DNA of 14,115 bases, taken from NCBI RefSeq assembly GCF_000003605.2, contig NW_003138325.1, forward strand, positions 233,441 to 247,555, written 5' to 3'. This DNA comes from Saccoglossus kowalevskii. Taxonomy: Eukaryota > Hemichordata > Enteropneusta > Harrimaniidae. A program made the translations under genes and the position numbers. Shown piece by piece: positions 9,201-14,115 of this stretch. The notes under the pieces were generated by a model. That model had not been told where the DNA came from and searched no databases. It saw nothing but the letters and a program-made list of their open reading frames with translations. Numbering within the stretch: the stretch's first letter is position 1; each line of letters starts with the position of its first letter.

Positions 9201-10592
9201 CCTTTTCAGCGAAAATTAATTCCAGCGAAAATAAAGTATTTTACTGTATGTCATTGACAATGACTTGTTTTAGTTTGTGTTGGTGTTAGTTGGTTCACCA
9301 CACCTACGTTACGTAACCTACCCTAACTGTTCACCTTGATAACATCCGAGGTACATTACTTGGGGTTTGCAACTCGCATAGTACTGTATGGTGACATCAT
9401 GTCAAGATCCCATTCAAGTCTCTTCTCGTAGATAGCGAGACTGAGGCTACGACCTTCTGACATGACATATATCAATGTTCAAGGTTTGTAATGAAAAAAT
9501 AAAACTTTTCTTGCCACTATCGTAGTGAAAAATGTAATACATCGAAAATGTACAGAAAATATAGTTCTCGTAATCTGTCATATCGCGGGCAGCTATTTTG
9601 ATCCACCTGGACATCCCAGTATCCTAGTTACCTCGGGCATGCGCATTCGCGTTTTTCTGAGTTGGAACGCTTATGCGAGAGCGAGATTGTGACAGGATCT
9701 TGGTATCATGTCACCGTAGTTACAAACCCCAAGTAATGTACCTCTGATAACATTTATTTTATTCATATATTCTGTTATTTCTCTTCCAGTATTACAAGCA
9801 GCTAGAAGGTGAATGCTGTCCATATTGTGGTGAGTTTTTTTTGTTTTTTTTTAAATTCATTTTTTGTGGCTCAATTCTAGTGTTAAGGTCACCTGTAAAC
9901 AAGAAACAAACCAGGTTGAGTAGTTCATATTTCTTTCAATGCCTTGGTTACCTTGGTTACCTAATTGTGTTTAATCAAAGAAAAATAATTTTTCATTTAT
10001 ACTATTTTGAAATGAGTAGAAAGCGTTGTTGTTTCGAGGATGACTTATAAACTACTGACCTTGAGTCATTCCAACAAAATTTGACAACAACCTCTGATGA
10101 TTTCCTTACTCGCAGCAAGACCGTGATGGGTTATTATTGCTTACCAATACATATCACAAGCTGCATCAATAAATTTGAACCAGTTGTTCCATTTATTAGT
10201 TAATTTGTTACATAATTTGTAACTTAACTTTATTTGTCCATTTTGGGATACAAAATTTTATTTCTGTGGTCATGTACTTTCTTTTTACAGCGTTACAAAA
10301 GACAAATTGTCGAAATTACACACAAGATGTAAATATCACTGTAGATGGCTGTACAAGTAACTCTCCCACGCCAGTTGGGTATTGTGAAGGTCGCTGCAAC
10401 AGTCGAGTAGAATACTCTTTCACTCTCCACCAAATAATTCTTGACTGTAAATGCTGTCAGGTCGTTCGATCCAATAAGCGTGTTGTTGACCTACTGTGCC
10501 AAAACGGAACCCAAGTCGAATACGAGTATGAGCACATTGAAGGATGCGACTGTGTGCCATGTGACCCGCTCGAAGGAGTTGTTTTAGGATGA
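147..10592 (+). CDS. C-terminal part of a VWF/hemocytin/mucin-like secreted glycoprotein (11 exons, 5' incomplete)
   Basis: Exons join(147-260, 1098-1202, 1731-1838, 2619-2659, 2867-2927, 4197-4249, 4970-5110, 5615-5701, 5802-5942, 9790-9829, 10291-10592) give 397 residues and a TGA stop. All ten introns are GT-AG and every phase agrees across its junction (1,1,1,0,1,0,0,0,0,1). Domain order: four six-cysteine half-modules (residues 1-143), a ten-cysteine VWC (149-224), an eight-cysteine VWC-like domain (229-297) and an 11-cysteine CTCK (304-388). N-linked sequons lie at N120, N152, N239, N306, N312 and N369. Known of the family: such proteins (VWF, gel-forming mucins, otogelin, insect hemocytin/hemolectin, SCO-spondin) are secreted and disulfide-linked through the CTCK, and serve in clotting, mucus or extracellular matrix. 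Inferred: this is a hemocytin- or otogelin-like member. VWD and C8 domains would be expected upstream but are not in view, so the exact subfamily is open. Residue 1 is split by the upstream intron, and its first base is unseen. Confidence 0.9.
335..662 (+). repeat. Dispersed repeat family 1, copy 1 (intron 1)
   Basis: This stretch aligns with about 6565-6836 in the same orientation. Shared blocks include TTCAAATA.CC with a following gap to GTTCT, the 17-mer TTACCCCAACGAATCGT (identical in both), CTGATTT..TGTAGGAATCT, TTCAAGAT.GC and CTCTCAGACT-like ends. No terminal inverted repeats are visible around this copy. The class is unknown; it could be a non-autonomous DNA element or a SINE-like unit. 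The borders are approximate. Confidence 0.65.
663..1097 (+). other. Rest of intron 1, no recognisable feature
   Basis: AT-rich non-coding sequence ending in the exon 2 acceptor. Short open frames here have no family resemblance, and nothing else was recognised. Confidence 0.5.
1098..1202 (+). CDS. Exon 2: six-cysteine half-module B
   Basis: The acceptor is TTTGTTTCAAG (ends 1097) and the donor GTAAGT. The exon is 105 bases, phase 1-1, residues 40-73 plus split codons for A39 and V74. Cysteines at 40, 43, 51, 67, 68 and 73 repeat the C..CP..C..CC..C pattern of exon 1, with only two residues between the first two cysteines. Its size and phase match exons 1 and 3, so it is a tandemly duplicated exon-module unit. 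Confidence 0.9.
1203..1730 (+). other. Intron 2, with an internal 17-bp direct repeat
   Basis: Non-coding. A 17-base sequence, TGATTGATGGATCTTTG, occurs at 1374-1390 and again at 1701-1717. The second copy lies just 13 bases before exon 3, in the branch-point and polypyrimidine region. The intron holds nothing else that I recognise. Confidence 0.6.
1731..1838 (+). CDS. Exon 3: six-cysteine half-module C
   Basis: The acceptor is TTTTAATACACAG (ends 1730). The exon is 108 bases, phase 1-1, encoding residues 75-109 with cysteines 75, 80, 87, 103, 104 and 109. The donor is GTCAGT, weaker than the others because position +3 is C. Reading through it meets an in-frame TAG at 1844-1846. The exon end is nevertheless supported by the frame and by its match to exons 1 and 2. 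Confidence 0.88.
2008..2297. mobile_element. MITE with TTAA target duplication (piggyBac- or Kolobok-type)
   Basis: A 290-bp element lies between TTAA at 2004-2007 and TTAA at 2298-2301. The ends are inverted and imperfect: left AGGGCGATAGTCGTCGCG, right (reverse complement) CGGGCGTAGTCGCCACGC, each followed by CGCATG-like sequence, so the repeats run for about 25-50 bp. TTAA duplication is known for the piggyBac and Kolobok superfamilies. There is no transposase; the 117-codon open frame over this stretch is incidental. Confidence 0.6.
2619..2659 (+). CDS. Exon 4: first part of half-module D
   Basis: The acceptor is TTTTTCTCCACAATAG (ends 2618) and the donor GTAAGT. It is a 41-base exon entering in phase 1 and leaving in phase 0, residues 111-123. 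It carries C111, the C113-P114 motif and C121, with an N-C-S sequon at N120. It is too short to stand alone, but it completes the module pattern when joined to the next exon. Confidence 0.82.
2867..2927 (+). CDS. Exon 5: second part of half-module D, with C-x-C in place of CC
   Basis: The acceptor is TTGATTTACTGTAG (ends 2866) and the donor GTAAGT. The exon is 61 bases, phase 0 in and phase 1 out, residues 124-143 plus split L144. Cysteines lie at 136, 138 and 143: the vicinal CC of modules A-C is here C-D-C. The module still holds six cysteines. The 207-base intron before it is the only intron inside a half-module in the window. Confidence 0.82.
2928..4196 (+). other. Intron 5, unassigned repeat-like DNA
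   Basis: This 1269-base intron includes a GC-richer section (about 3170-3820) unlike the AT-rich flanks, with short tracts such as GACCAAAA repeats, a TGGGGCCCCA palindrome at 3570-3579 and a purine run near 3746-3759. This suggests inserted mobile or LTR-derived DNA, but I find no coding capacity, terminal repeats or target duplications. Confidence 0.4.
3797..3814. promoter_or_regulatory. Perfect four-box heat-shock-element-like sequence
   Basis: The sequence TTCCAGAATGTTCCAGAA consists of four alternating boxes TTC-nn-GAA-nn-TTC-nn-GAA, the canonical HSF binding arrangement. It lies in the GC-richer part of intron 5, followed by AT-rich AATAAATAAT. Whether it binds HSF or drives any transcript cannot be told from sequence. 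It can also be read as two copies of the 10-mer TTCCAGAAT(G/A). Confidence 0.45.
4197..4249 (+). CDS. Exon 6: start of the ten-cysteine VWC domain
   Basis: The acceptor is TGTGCTTTCAG (ends 4196) and the donor GTAGGT. The exon is 53 bases, phase 1 in and phase 0 out, residues 145-161. It holds the first VWC cysteine (C149) followed by L-W-N-N-T, with a sequon at N152. VWF has a comparable first-cysteine and sequence layout at the start of its C domains. Confidence 0.82.
4824..4940. repeat. 117-bp palindromic element (hairpin) in intron 6
   Basis: Two 33-bp arms (4824-4856 and 4908-4940) are reverse complements with about four mismatches, separated by 51 bases. The arms read outward from TGCATACTTTGA to TAATAACC near the tips. 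The element ends about 29 bases before exon 7, so it covers the usual branch-point distance. It is likely a small non-autonomous DNA transposon or fold-back unit. Confidence 0.7.
4970..5110 (+). CDS. Exon 7: core of the VWC domain
   Basis: The acceptor is TTGCTTTCCAG (ends 4969) and the donor GTAAGT. The exon is 141 bases, phase 0-0, residues 162-208. It carries the VWC hallmark C-x2-C-x-C (173, 176, 178), then the C-x4-C pair (193, 198) and C206. These are VWC cysteines 2-7 in the expected order. Confidence 0.92.
5126..5339 (-). mobile_element. TACTGTA-ended MITE, copy 1 (intron 7)
   Basis: This 214-bp element has inverted ends: the right end, reverse-complemented, begins TACTGTAAAATGACTAATTT, and the left end has ATTATTCACTGTG. 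Inside are several direct and inverted copies of a unit like CACTGGGTTTAAATTTC. Its reverse complement aligns along its whole length with 11521-11715, so the two are the same family in opposite orientations. It has no coding capacity. Confidence 0.78.
5412..5547. mobile_element. hAT-type MITE with perfect 8-bp target duplication
   Basis: The ends are inverted: CAGTGGCGAATCCAG on the left and CTGGATCCGCCACTG on the right, with one mismatch in 15. ACCACCTC immediately flanks both sides (5404-5411 and 5548-5555). An 8-bp duplication with CAGTGGCG ends is typical of the hAT superfamily. At 136 bp it is non-autonomous. The intact duplication suggests a fairly recent or well-preserved insertion. 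Confidence 0.88.
5615..5701 (+). CDS. Exon 8: end of the VWC domain and start of the next VWC-like domain
   Basis: The acceptor is TACTTTTACAG (ends 5614) and the donor GTAAGC. The exon is 87 bases, phase 0-0, residues 209-237. It contains the terminal VWC signature G-V-C-C-G-T-C (C220, C221, C224), so the first VWC has exactly ten cysteines. C229 opens the second domain after only four residues, the tight packing seen between consecutive C domains in VWF. Confidence 0.92.
5802..5942 (+). CDS. Exon 9: body of the eight-cysteine VWC-like domain
   Basis: The acceptor is TAAATATTGCAG (ends 5801) and the donor GTAAGT. The exon is 141 bases, phase 0-0, residues 238-284. Cysteines 251, 256, 273 and 281, with S-C-P-P at 272-275, follow the spacing of the last C domain of VWF before its knot. 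That domain also lacks the full C-x2-C-x-C cluster. There is a sequon at N239. Intron 8 before it, at 100 bases, is the shortest intron in the window. Confidence 0.9.
5943..6355 (+). other. 5' part of intron 9
   Basis: Non-coding AT-rich sequence between the exon 9 donor (GTAAGT) and the long-inverted-repeat element. No repeat or gene is recognised. Confidence 0.5.
6356..7082. mobile_element. 727-bp element with 138-bp terminal inverted repeats (fold-back/MITE type)
   Basis: The arms at about 6356-6494 and 6945-7082 are reverse complements with roughly 85-90% identity by eye. Both start AGTCTCAGAAATATTGGGGC and share blocks such as GCGAATTGGCTAACTGC and TTGGCTTTCGAATCTCGCTG. No clear target duplication flanks it. 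The middle carries the second copy of dispersed repeat family 1. No transposase is present; a 68-codon open frame at 6734-6940 is not recognisable. Confidence 0.85.
6565..6836 (+). repeat. Dispersed repeat family 1, copy 2 (inside the 727-bp element)
   Basis: This copy aligns with about 335-662 on the same strand, including TTACCCCAACGAATCGT and a TTCAAGATGGCTACCCCC-like block. It lies between the arms of the inverted-repeat element. Either it inserted there or it is a normal internal part of that element whose arms are lost in copy 1. Confidence 0.65.
7083..7927 (+). other. Intron 9 middle section, no recognised element
   Basis: AT-rich non-coding DNA. Minor items are a short TTTGACCTG / CAGGTCAAA inverted pair near 7255-7295 and ATTAAT-rich stretches near 7650-7685. 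The last 50 bases are GC-richer and may be part of an older repeat interrupted by the LINE. Confidence 0.45.
7928..8690 (-). pseudogene. 5'-truncated L1-like LINE: ORF2 C-terminal end with poly(A) tail
   Basis: On the minus strand an open frame runs from about 8702 to the TAA at 8004-8006. From the TTG at 8681 it has 225 residues typical of the C-terminal region of L1/Tx1-type ORF2: an FQYKL-like segment near 77-81, then C-x2-C-x8-H-x4-C (103, 106, 115, 120) within PLCSFC...HLFWDC. This is the Cys/His motif downstream of reverse transcriptase. Reverse transcriptase and endonuclease are missing. A 20-T tract at 7928-7947 is the poly(A) tail, after a 3' UTR of about 56 bases. AGGGAT at 7923-7928 and 8681-8686 may be a short target duplication. 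The open frame lacks stops, so the insertion is not very old. It is antisense to the host gene. Confidence 0.85.
8691..9036 (+). other. GC-richer intronic stretch, class unknown
   Basis: This section has composition unlike the neighbouring AT-rich DNA, with blocks such as GGTGGCGCTGCTGAATTGCA near 8920. It may be an older repeat split from the GC-richer sequence at about 7880-7927 by the LINE. No gene is recognised; the 72-codon frame at 8647-8865 crosses the LINE border and is incidental. Confidence 0.35.
9037..9248. mobile_element. 212-bp MITE with TACTGTA/TACAGTA ends
   Basis: Left end TACTGTAGAATACTTTATTT and right end (reverse complement) TACAGTAAAATACTTTATTT continue into TTCGCT on both sides. 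The interior carries several CAGCGAAAATAAA-like units in both directions. It shares the end sequence and internal style of the MITEs at 5126-5339 and 11521-11715 but is a different subfamily. TACTGTA occurs in the same orientation at both extremes, so it could be a target duplication rather than part of the ends. Confidence 0.75.
9345..9747. mobile_element. 403-bp inverted-repeat DNA element with TAACA duplication
   Basis: The ends are inverted: TCCGAGGTACATTACTTGGG on the left and, reverse-complemented, TCAGAGGTACATTACTTGGG on the right. The repeat continues imperfectly (GGTGACAT.AT...CAAGATCC) for about 100 bp. TAACA flanks directly on both sides (9340-9344 and 9748-9752), suggesting a 5-bp target duplication. 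No transposase is present. The right end lies 42 bases before exon 10. Confidence 0.75.
9790..9829 (+). CDS. Exon 10: end of the VWC-like domain
   Basis: The acceptor is TTTCTCTTCCAG (ends 9789) and the donor GTGAGT. The exon is only 40 bases, phase 0 in and phase 1 out, residues 285-297. It carries the closing signature E-C-C-P-Y-C (C293, C294, C297) that completes eight cysteines. It is separated from exon 9 by a 3847-base intron filled with mobile DNA. Confidence 0.88.
9830..10290 (+). other. Intron 10
   Basis: Non-coding, with T-rich runs directly after the GTGAGT donor and a strong TTTCTTTTTACAG acceptor. The 69-codon frame at 9841-10050 begins in the T tract and has no family resemblance. 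Confidence 0.6.
10291..10592 (+). CDS. Exon 11: C-terminal cystine knot (CTCK) and stop
   Basis: The acceptor is TTTCTTTTTACAG (ends 10290). The exon carries residues 299-397 and a TGA at 10590-10592. It has 11 cysteines (304, 318, 329, 333, 350, 352, 353, 367, 383, 385, 388), including C-x-G-x-C (329-333) and C-K-C-C (350-353), the same number and order as the VWF CTCK. In VWF the cysteines equivalent to C350, C352 and the last one (C388) make the inter-chain bonds of tail-to-tail dimers, so dimerisation capacity looks intact. Sequons lie at N306, N312 and N369. A nine-residue tail follows the last cysteine, longer than in VWF. The open frame continues back to 10266, but that part is intronic. 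Confidence 0.95.
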
Positions 10593-11221
10593 GTCAATAA
10601 AAACTAGCTTATTTACATACTATGTTCATAGACACTCATTAAGCATTGGTCTACCTATTAAACATAACATGCAACTGGCAACTTAAACCAGAAGAACAGA
10701 ATAATTTAAGGTTGATTAAAACAGTTTCATCATTGGGGGAGGGGGCACGATATGAGGAGTATATATAATATAATGAAACATCGTTTCGTGATTTAAAAAA
10801 AAATAGAAATGGGTCATTTACTTTTTTTGCAGCTGTCCATATGATAAATGTGTCGTATGACGTATTCTTGTGTGACAACTACTACGCGTACTTGAACCCA
10901 ACGTTGTTCATCACACAAATTGTTGAGAACACTTTTCATTTCAAAGTCAATTTTGGAAATGATCGAATATTCCTCATCAAATAGATTTGAAATTTTGGTG
11001 TTTATACAGTGAACACCTGTGCCTTAGTTCATAAATGCATTTTCATTCAAATTCAAAAACATAATTGTGTTTGACTTCACAGCACGTCTTCAATCATGTA
11101 AGACTATGATGTAGTGTCTGCTGGATATGTAGTTATATAACCATATGAACGAACTCATCAATATCAATTTACAAACTGCCATTTTGAATTTATAAAATAT
11201 TGTATTCGGAAAATGCGCACA
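10593..11221 (+). other. Proximal 3' untranslated / downstream region
   Basis: No coding signal. AATAAA lies at 10596-10601, only three bases after the stop and probably too close to act as the main poly(A) signal. ATTAAA at 10657-10662 is a better proximal candidate. A G-rich run (GGGGGAGGGGG) is near 10735-10745. Confidence 0.45.
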
Positions 11222-11410
11222 CTGTATGGTGAATCTGTATTAGGAGCCACATCTATATTCCTAATAGAAGCTGCACCCATTCCCCAATGGGGAACCAAAA
11301 ATTAGACATATATCAGATGTGTACATGTTGTAATAGAAGCCGCATCCCCTCTGTTGCATTGTACCACTTTAGTAGAAGTTGCAACTTCTGATACAGATTT
11401 TACAATACAA
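11222..11410. mobile_element. Small inverted-repeat element with TAGAAGC(C/T)GCA motifs
   Basis: The outer sequences form an imperfect inverted pair of about 30 bp: left CTGTATGGTGAATCTGTATT, right (reverse complement) TTGTATTGTAAAATCTGTAT, followed by AGRAG..RCA on both sides. Inside, the motif TAATAGAAGCYGCA recurs at 11262 and 11331, with a variant at 11371, and there is a TTCCCC-AAT-GGGGAA hairpin at 11280-11294. It is probably a degenerate MITE. Confidence 0.45.
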
Positions 11411-11520
11411 AAAGCAAAAATTGAACTGTATTGATCAACCTTAAGGTAACACATATTGCTCCTATAAGCTGCATAGAATATTCAATGTCATGTTTATTTG
11501 TAAAATGTTTATACTTTTTA

Positions 11521-11715
11521 TACTGTAAAATGACTAATTTTCACTGGGTTTAAATTTCGCTGATTTACCATTTCAGGCATATTCAGTGCGTTTTAAATTC
11601 ATTTATCATTTAGATAATGTGCTCTATGCTAAATTTTACATATTCGCTGGGTTTTAATTTAGCACATTTTCCTGTCAGCGAAATTAAAACCCAGTGAATA
11701 ATTTTTAATACAGTA
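11521..11715 (+). mobile_element. TACTGTA-ended MITE, copy 2 (downstream of stop)
   Basis: This 195-bp element begins TACTGTAAAATGACTAATTT and ends ...AATACAGTA. It contains repeated CACTGGGTTTAAATTTC-like units in both directions. It aligns over its length with the reverse complement of 5126-5339. Confidence 0.8.
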
Positions 11716-11886
11716 TGTTCATCTGAGTAACATTCTTGTAAAAAAATTACATGTACCGTTATTTACCTGAACCAAACACCCTGGGCACTACATTATATTG
11801 TCATAAAAACTATAATGTGCCAAGTTAAATTTCTCATCTGTATCCCATTAATCAATTTTACCAGAAAGGTTACATTATATATCCTA

Positions 11887-12078
11887 TAGACCTTGAACAG
11901 AAATGGCCAACGATACCTTGTTGAGAGTGAGAGAACCACATGGCTTGTTTGTCAACTAGTGTTTCATTCTCTTCCATTATTATACTCTGCTGGAACTGAG
12001 AGAAGAGGCATCAAGATGACAAATGGTTATACCGCTCTGATTGAGTTCTGGATGGTCATTTGTATTGTTTGAGGTCTA
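11887..12078. mobile_element. Possible 192-bp MITE with TAGACCT ends
   Basis: Left TAGACCTTGAACAGAAATGG and right (reverse complement) TAGACCTCAAACAATACAAA continue as imperfect matches (TGRCCA). The arms are about 30 bp and degenerate. Flanking TA could be a target duplication. No coding capacity. Confidence 0.4.
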
Positions 12079-12798
12079 TTCTCCCCGACGAAGGTCATCT
12101 GAAATATGTTCTGATTTAACTTGTCATTTTCTAAAATAATTATTTAAAAAAGGCAAGTTGAAATTGAATACTTTCAAATTGTCCAGATCTAAGTTATGGT
12201 AGAACACTTGGAGCTTGCTATGTTTTGCAGCCAATTCCATGTGTTTTTTTTGGTTTTTTTACTAATATTATGTTTATGATTAATTGCTTGATAGTATGTG
12301 TTGTTTTATTTTGTATTCCTGAGGACCACAAAGTTTCAAAGCGATGACTCATTATTAGTGGTCTAAGACAAGTGCACCCTTTAAATAGGCAACACATGCA
12401 TGGATCTTTTCGCATATCATAAAATAATTGTATTTGATAGAGTATCTTGACAGTAATATATTCAATATAGATTGATTTATCGTGAAATTCTAACAAACAG
12501 TAGTATCCATTTAATAAAATAATGGAAAATGCAAATGTGCATGCTATCTGGATTTTTCTCTACACATGTGGAATAACATTTTTATTATCTTAGCGACCAG
12601 GTACCTGTTATATTACTGTACTGTTGCCTTTTATTAAACAAGATGCACTATTAAATACAATTATTAAATGTTGCGGATTTAGATTAGGTTATCGTAAGAA
12701 AGGGTCGGTGGCATTTATAATTAATGTGAATCATGTAGCTATGTTTTCACATATTTTGTGCTCTGTTATGTAACAATATGGTATCCAAGAAGTTGGTG
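12079..12798 (+). other. Distal downstream region, no recognised feature
   Basis: AT-rich, non-coding by eye on both strands. The 92-codon minus-strand frame at 12218-12496 has low-complexity composition and no family features. This stretch is probably 3' UTR or intergenic. Confidence 0.45.
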
Positions 12799-12804
12799 AA
12801 TAAA
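12799..12804 (+). terminator. Candidate distal poly(A) signal AATAAA
   Basis: AATAAA is followed about 25-30 bases later by a T/GT-rich stretch (GTAGTTTTTGTCTTTCATTG), the usual arrangement for cleavage and polyadenylation. Its use would give a 3' UTR of about 2.2 kb that includes the MITEs. Confidence 0.4.
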
Positions 12805-12907
12805 ACACAAGCGACCAACTGCCAGTAGTTTTTGTCTTTCATTGTTAACTGAACATCTTCACCTATATGTGTATGTTTCTTAAAGTGCTAATTAATATGC
12901 AAACAGA

Positions 12908-14115
12908 CTGTGAAACATTGATGTATGAGGAAGATACTGAAACAGCGATGTGTGCAAAAGAAACTGACACAGTGGTGGTTAAGAAAGATACTGAAACAGT
13001 GTTGTGAGAGAAAGATACTGAAACTGATGTTTGAGAAAGATACTGAAACAGTGATGTGAGAGAAAAATACTGAAAGTGATGTTTGAGAAAGATACTGAAA
13101 CTGATGTGTGAGAAAGATACTGAAACAGTGATGTAGAGAAAGATACTGAGACAGTGATGTTGAGATAGATACTGAGACGGTGATGTTGAGAAAGATACTG
13201 AGACAGTGATGTGTGAGAAAGATACTGAGACAGTGATGTGTGAGAAAGATACTGAGACAGTGATGTAGAGAAAGATACTGATACAGTGATGTTGAGAATG
13301 ATACTGAAACAGTGATGTGTGAGAAAGATACTGAGACAGTGATGTTGAGAAAGATACTGAAACAGTGATGTGTGAGAAAGATACTGATACAGTGATGTGT
13401 GAGAAAGATACTGAGACAGTGATGTTGAGAATGATACTGAAACAGTGATGTGAGAGAAAAATACTGAAACTGATGTGTGAGAAAGATACTGAAACAGTGA
13501 TGTAGAGAAAGATACTGAGACAGTGATGTTGAGATAGATACTGAGACGGTGATGTTGAGAAAGATACTGAGACAGTGATGTGTGAGAAAGATACTGAGAC
13601 AGTGATGTGTGAGAAAGATACTGAGACAGTGATGTAGAGAAAGATACTGATACAGTGATGTTGAGAATGATACTGAAACAGTGATGTGTGAGAAAGATAC
13701 TGAGACAGTGATGTTGAGAAAGATACTGAAACAGTGATGTGTGAGAAAGATACTGATACAGTGATGTGTGAGAAAGATACTGAGACAGTGATGTTGAGAA
13801 TGATACTGAAACAGTGATGTGTGAGAAAGATACTGAAACAGTGATGTGTGAGAAAGATACTGATACAGTGATGTGTGAGAAAGATACTGAGACAGTGATG
13901 TTGAGAAAGATACTGAAACAGTGATGTTGAGAAAGATACTGAGACAGTGATGTTGAGAAAGCTGCTGATACAGTGATGTTGAGATAGATACTGAGACGGT
14001 GATGTTGAGAAAGATACTGAGACAGTGATGTTGAGAAAGATACTGAAACAGTGATGTTGAGAAAGATACTGAGACAGTGATGTTGAGAAAGATACTGATA
14101 CAGTGATGTTGTAAA
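12908..14115. repeat. 25-27 bp minisatellite, about 45 units, with 369-bp higher-order duplication
   Basis: The unit is close to AGAAAGATACTGARACAGTG followed by ATGTGTG, ATGTTG or ATGTAG, giving 25-, 26- and 27-base versions. The first three or four units (12908-13007) are the most diverged. The block starting at about 13092 recurs from 13461, offset 369 bases, and I see no difference over roughly 360 bases. The last unit ends GTTGTAAA at the window edge, so the array may end there. It has no spacers or palindromic repeats of CRISPR type. Confidence 0.95.

Noticed and set aside
10266-10290. Possible start codon upstream of exon 11
   Set aside because: The frame is open here, but this is the polypyrimidine tract and acceptor of intron 10. 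The upstream exons join in phase, and a protein beginning here would lack a signal peptide and the VWC domains.
12218-12496. 92-codon minus-strand open frame
   Set aside because: Mixed low-complexity composition, no recognisable motif, AT-rich downstream region; likely chance.
12908-14115. CRISPR-like array
   Set aside because: The units are contiguous 25-27 bp tandem repeats without unique spacers, and the context is eukaryotic.
1-14115. tRNA or rRNA genes
   Set aside because: No cloverleaf-like sequence with A and B boxes and no rRNA core segments were recognised on either strand.

Overview
The window is metazoan nuclear DNA: AT-rich, with one intron-rich gene on the + strand, decayed DNA transposons, one dead LINE fragment and a minisatellite. 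The gene content (a von Willebrand factor / hemocytin / mucin-type protein) and the repeats (CAGTGGCG-ended hAT MITEs, TACTGTA-ended MITEs, an L1-like LINE tail) fit a marine invertebrate such as a mollusc, lancelet, hemichordate or cnidarian. I cannot fix the phylum. Nothing bacterial, plasmid-like or phage-like is present.

Gene (147-10592, +). Eleven GT-AG exons join in one consistent frame into 397 C-terminal residues of a large secreted, cysteine-rich protein; the 5' part lies outside the window. Exons 1-3 each encode one six-cysteine half-module (C..CP..C..CC..C) and are symmetric phase 1-1. Exons 4-5 encode a fourth, variant half-module split by a phase-0 intron. Exons 6-8 encode a ten-cysteine VWC domain. 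Exons 8-10 encode an eight-cysteine VWC-like domain resembling the last C domain of VWF. Exon 11 encodes a C-terminal cystine knot (CTCK) with 11 cysteines, followed by a TGA stop at 10590-10592. In the family, the CTCK joins two chains tail to tail and the VWC modules form a flexible stem.

Introns and mobile DNA. Intron 1 holds one copy of a dispersed repeat (about 335-662). Intron 3 holds a TTAA-flanked MITE (2008-2297). Intron 5 holds a GC-richer unassigned stretch with a perfect four-box heat-shock-element-like sequence (3797-3814). Intron 6 holds a 117-bp palindromic element just upstream of exon 7. Intron 7 holds a TACTGTA-ended MITE and a hAT MITE with a perfect 8-bp target duplication. 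Intron 9, at 3.8 kb, is the main insertion site: a 727-bp long-inverted-repeat element containing the second copy of the dispersed repeat, a 5'-truncated minus-strand LINE, another MITE, and a 403-bp inverted-repeat element with a likely TAACA duplication.

3' region. After the stop come about 2.2 kb without genes, containing three small inverted-repeat elements. One belongs to the same family as the intron-7 MITE but is inverted. A reasonable poly(A) signal lies at 12799-12804. From about 12908 to the window end is a 25-27 bp minisatellite with a 369-bp higher-order duplication.

I found no convincing undescribed system. The most useful observations are the exon-module architecture, the perfect HSE-like site, the inverted repeats that could fold in the pre-mRNA, and the recently amplified minisatellite.
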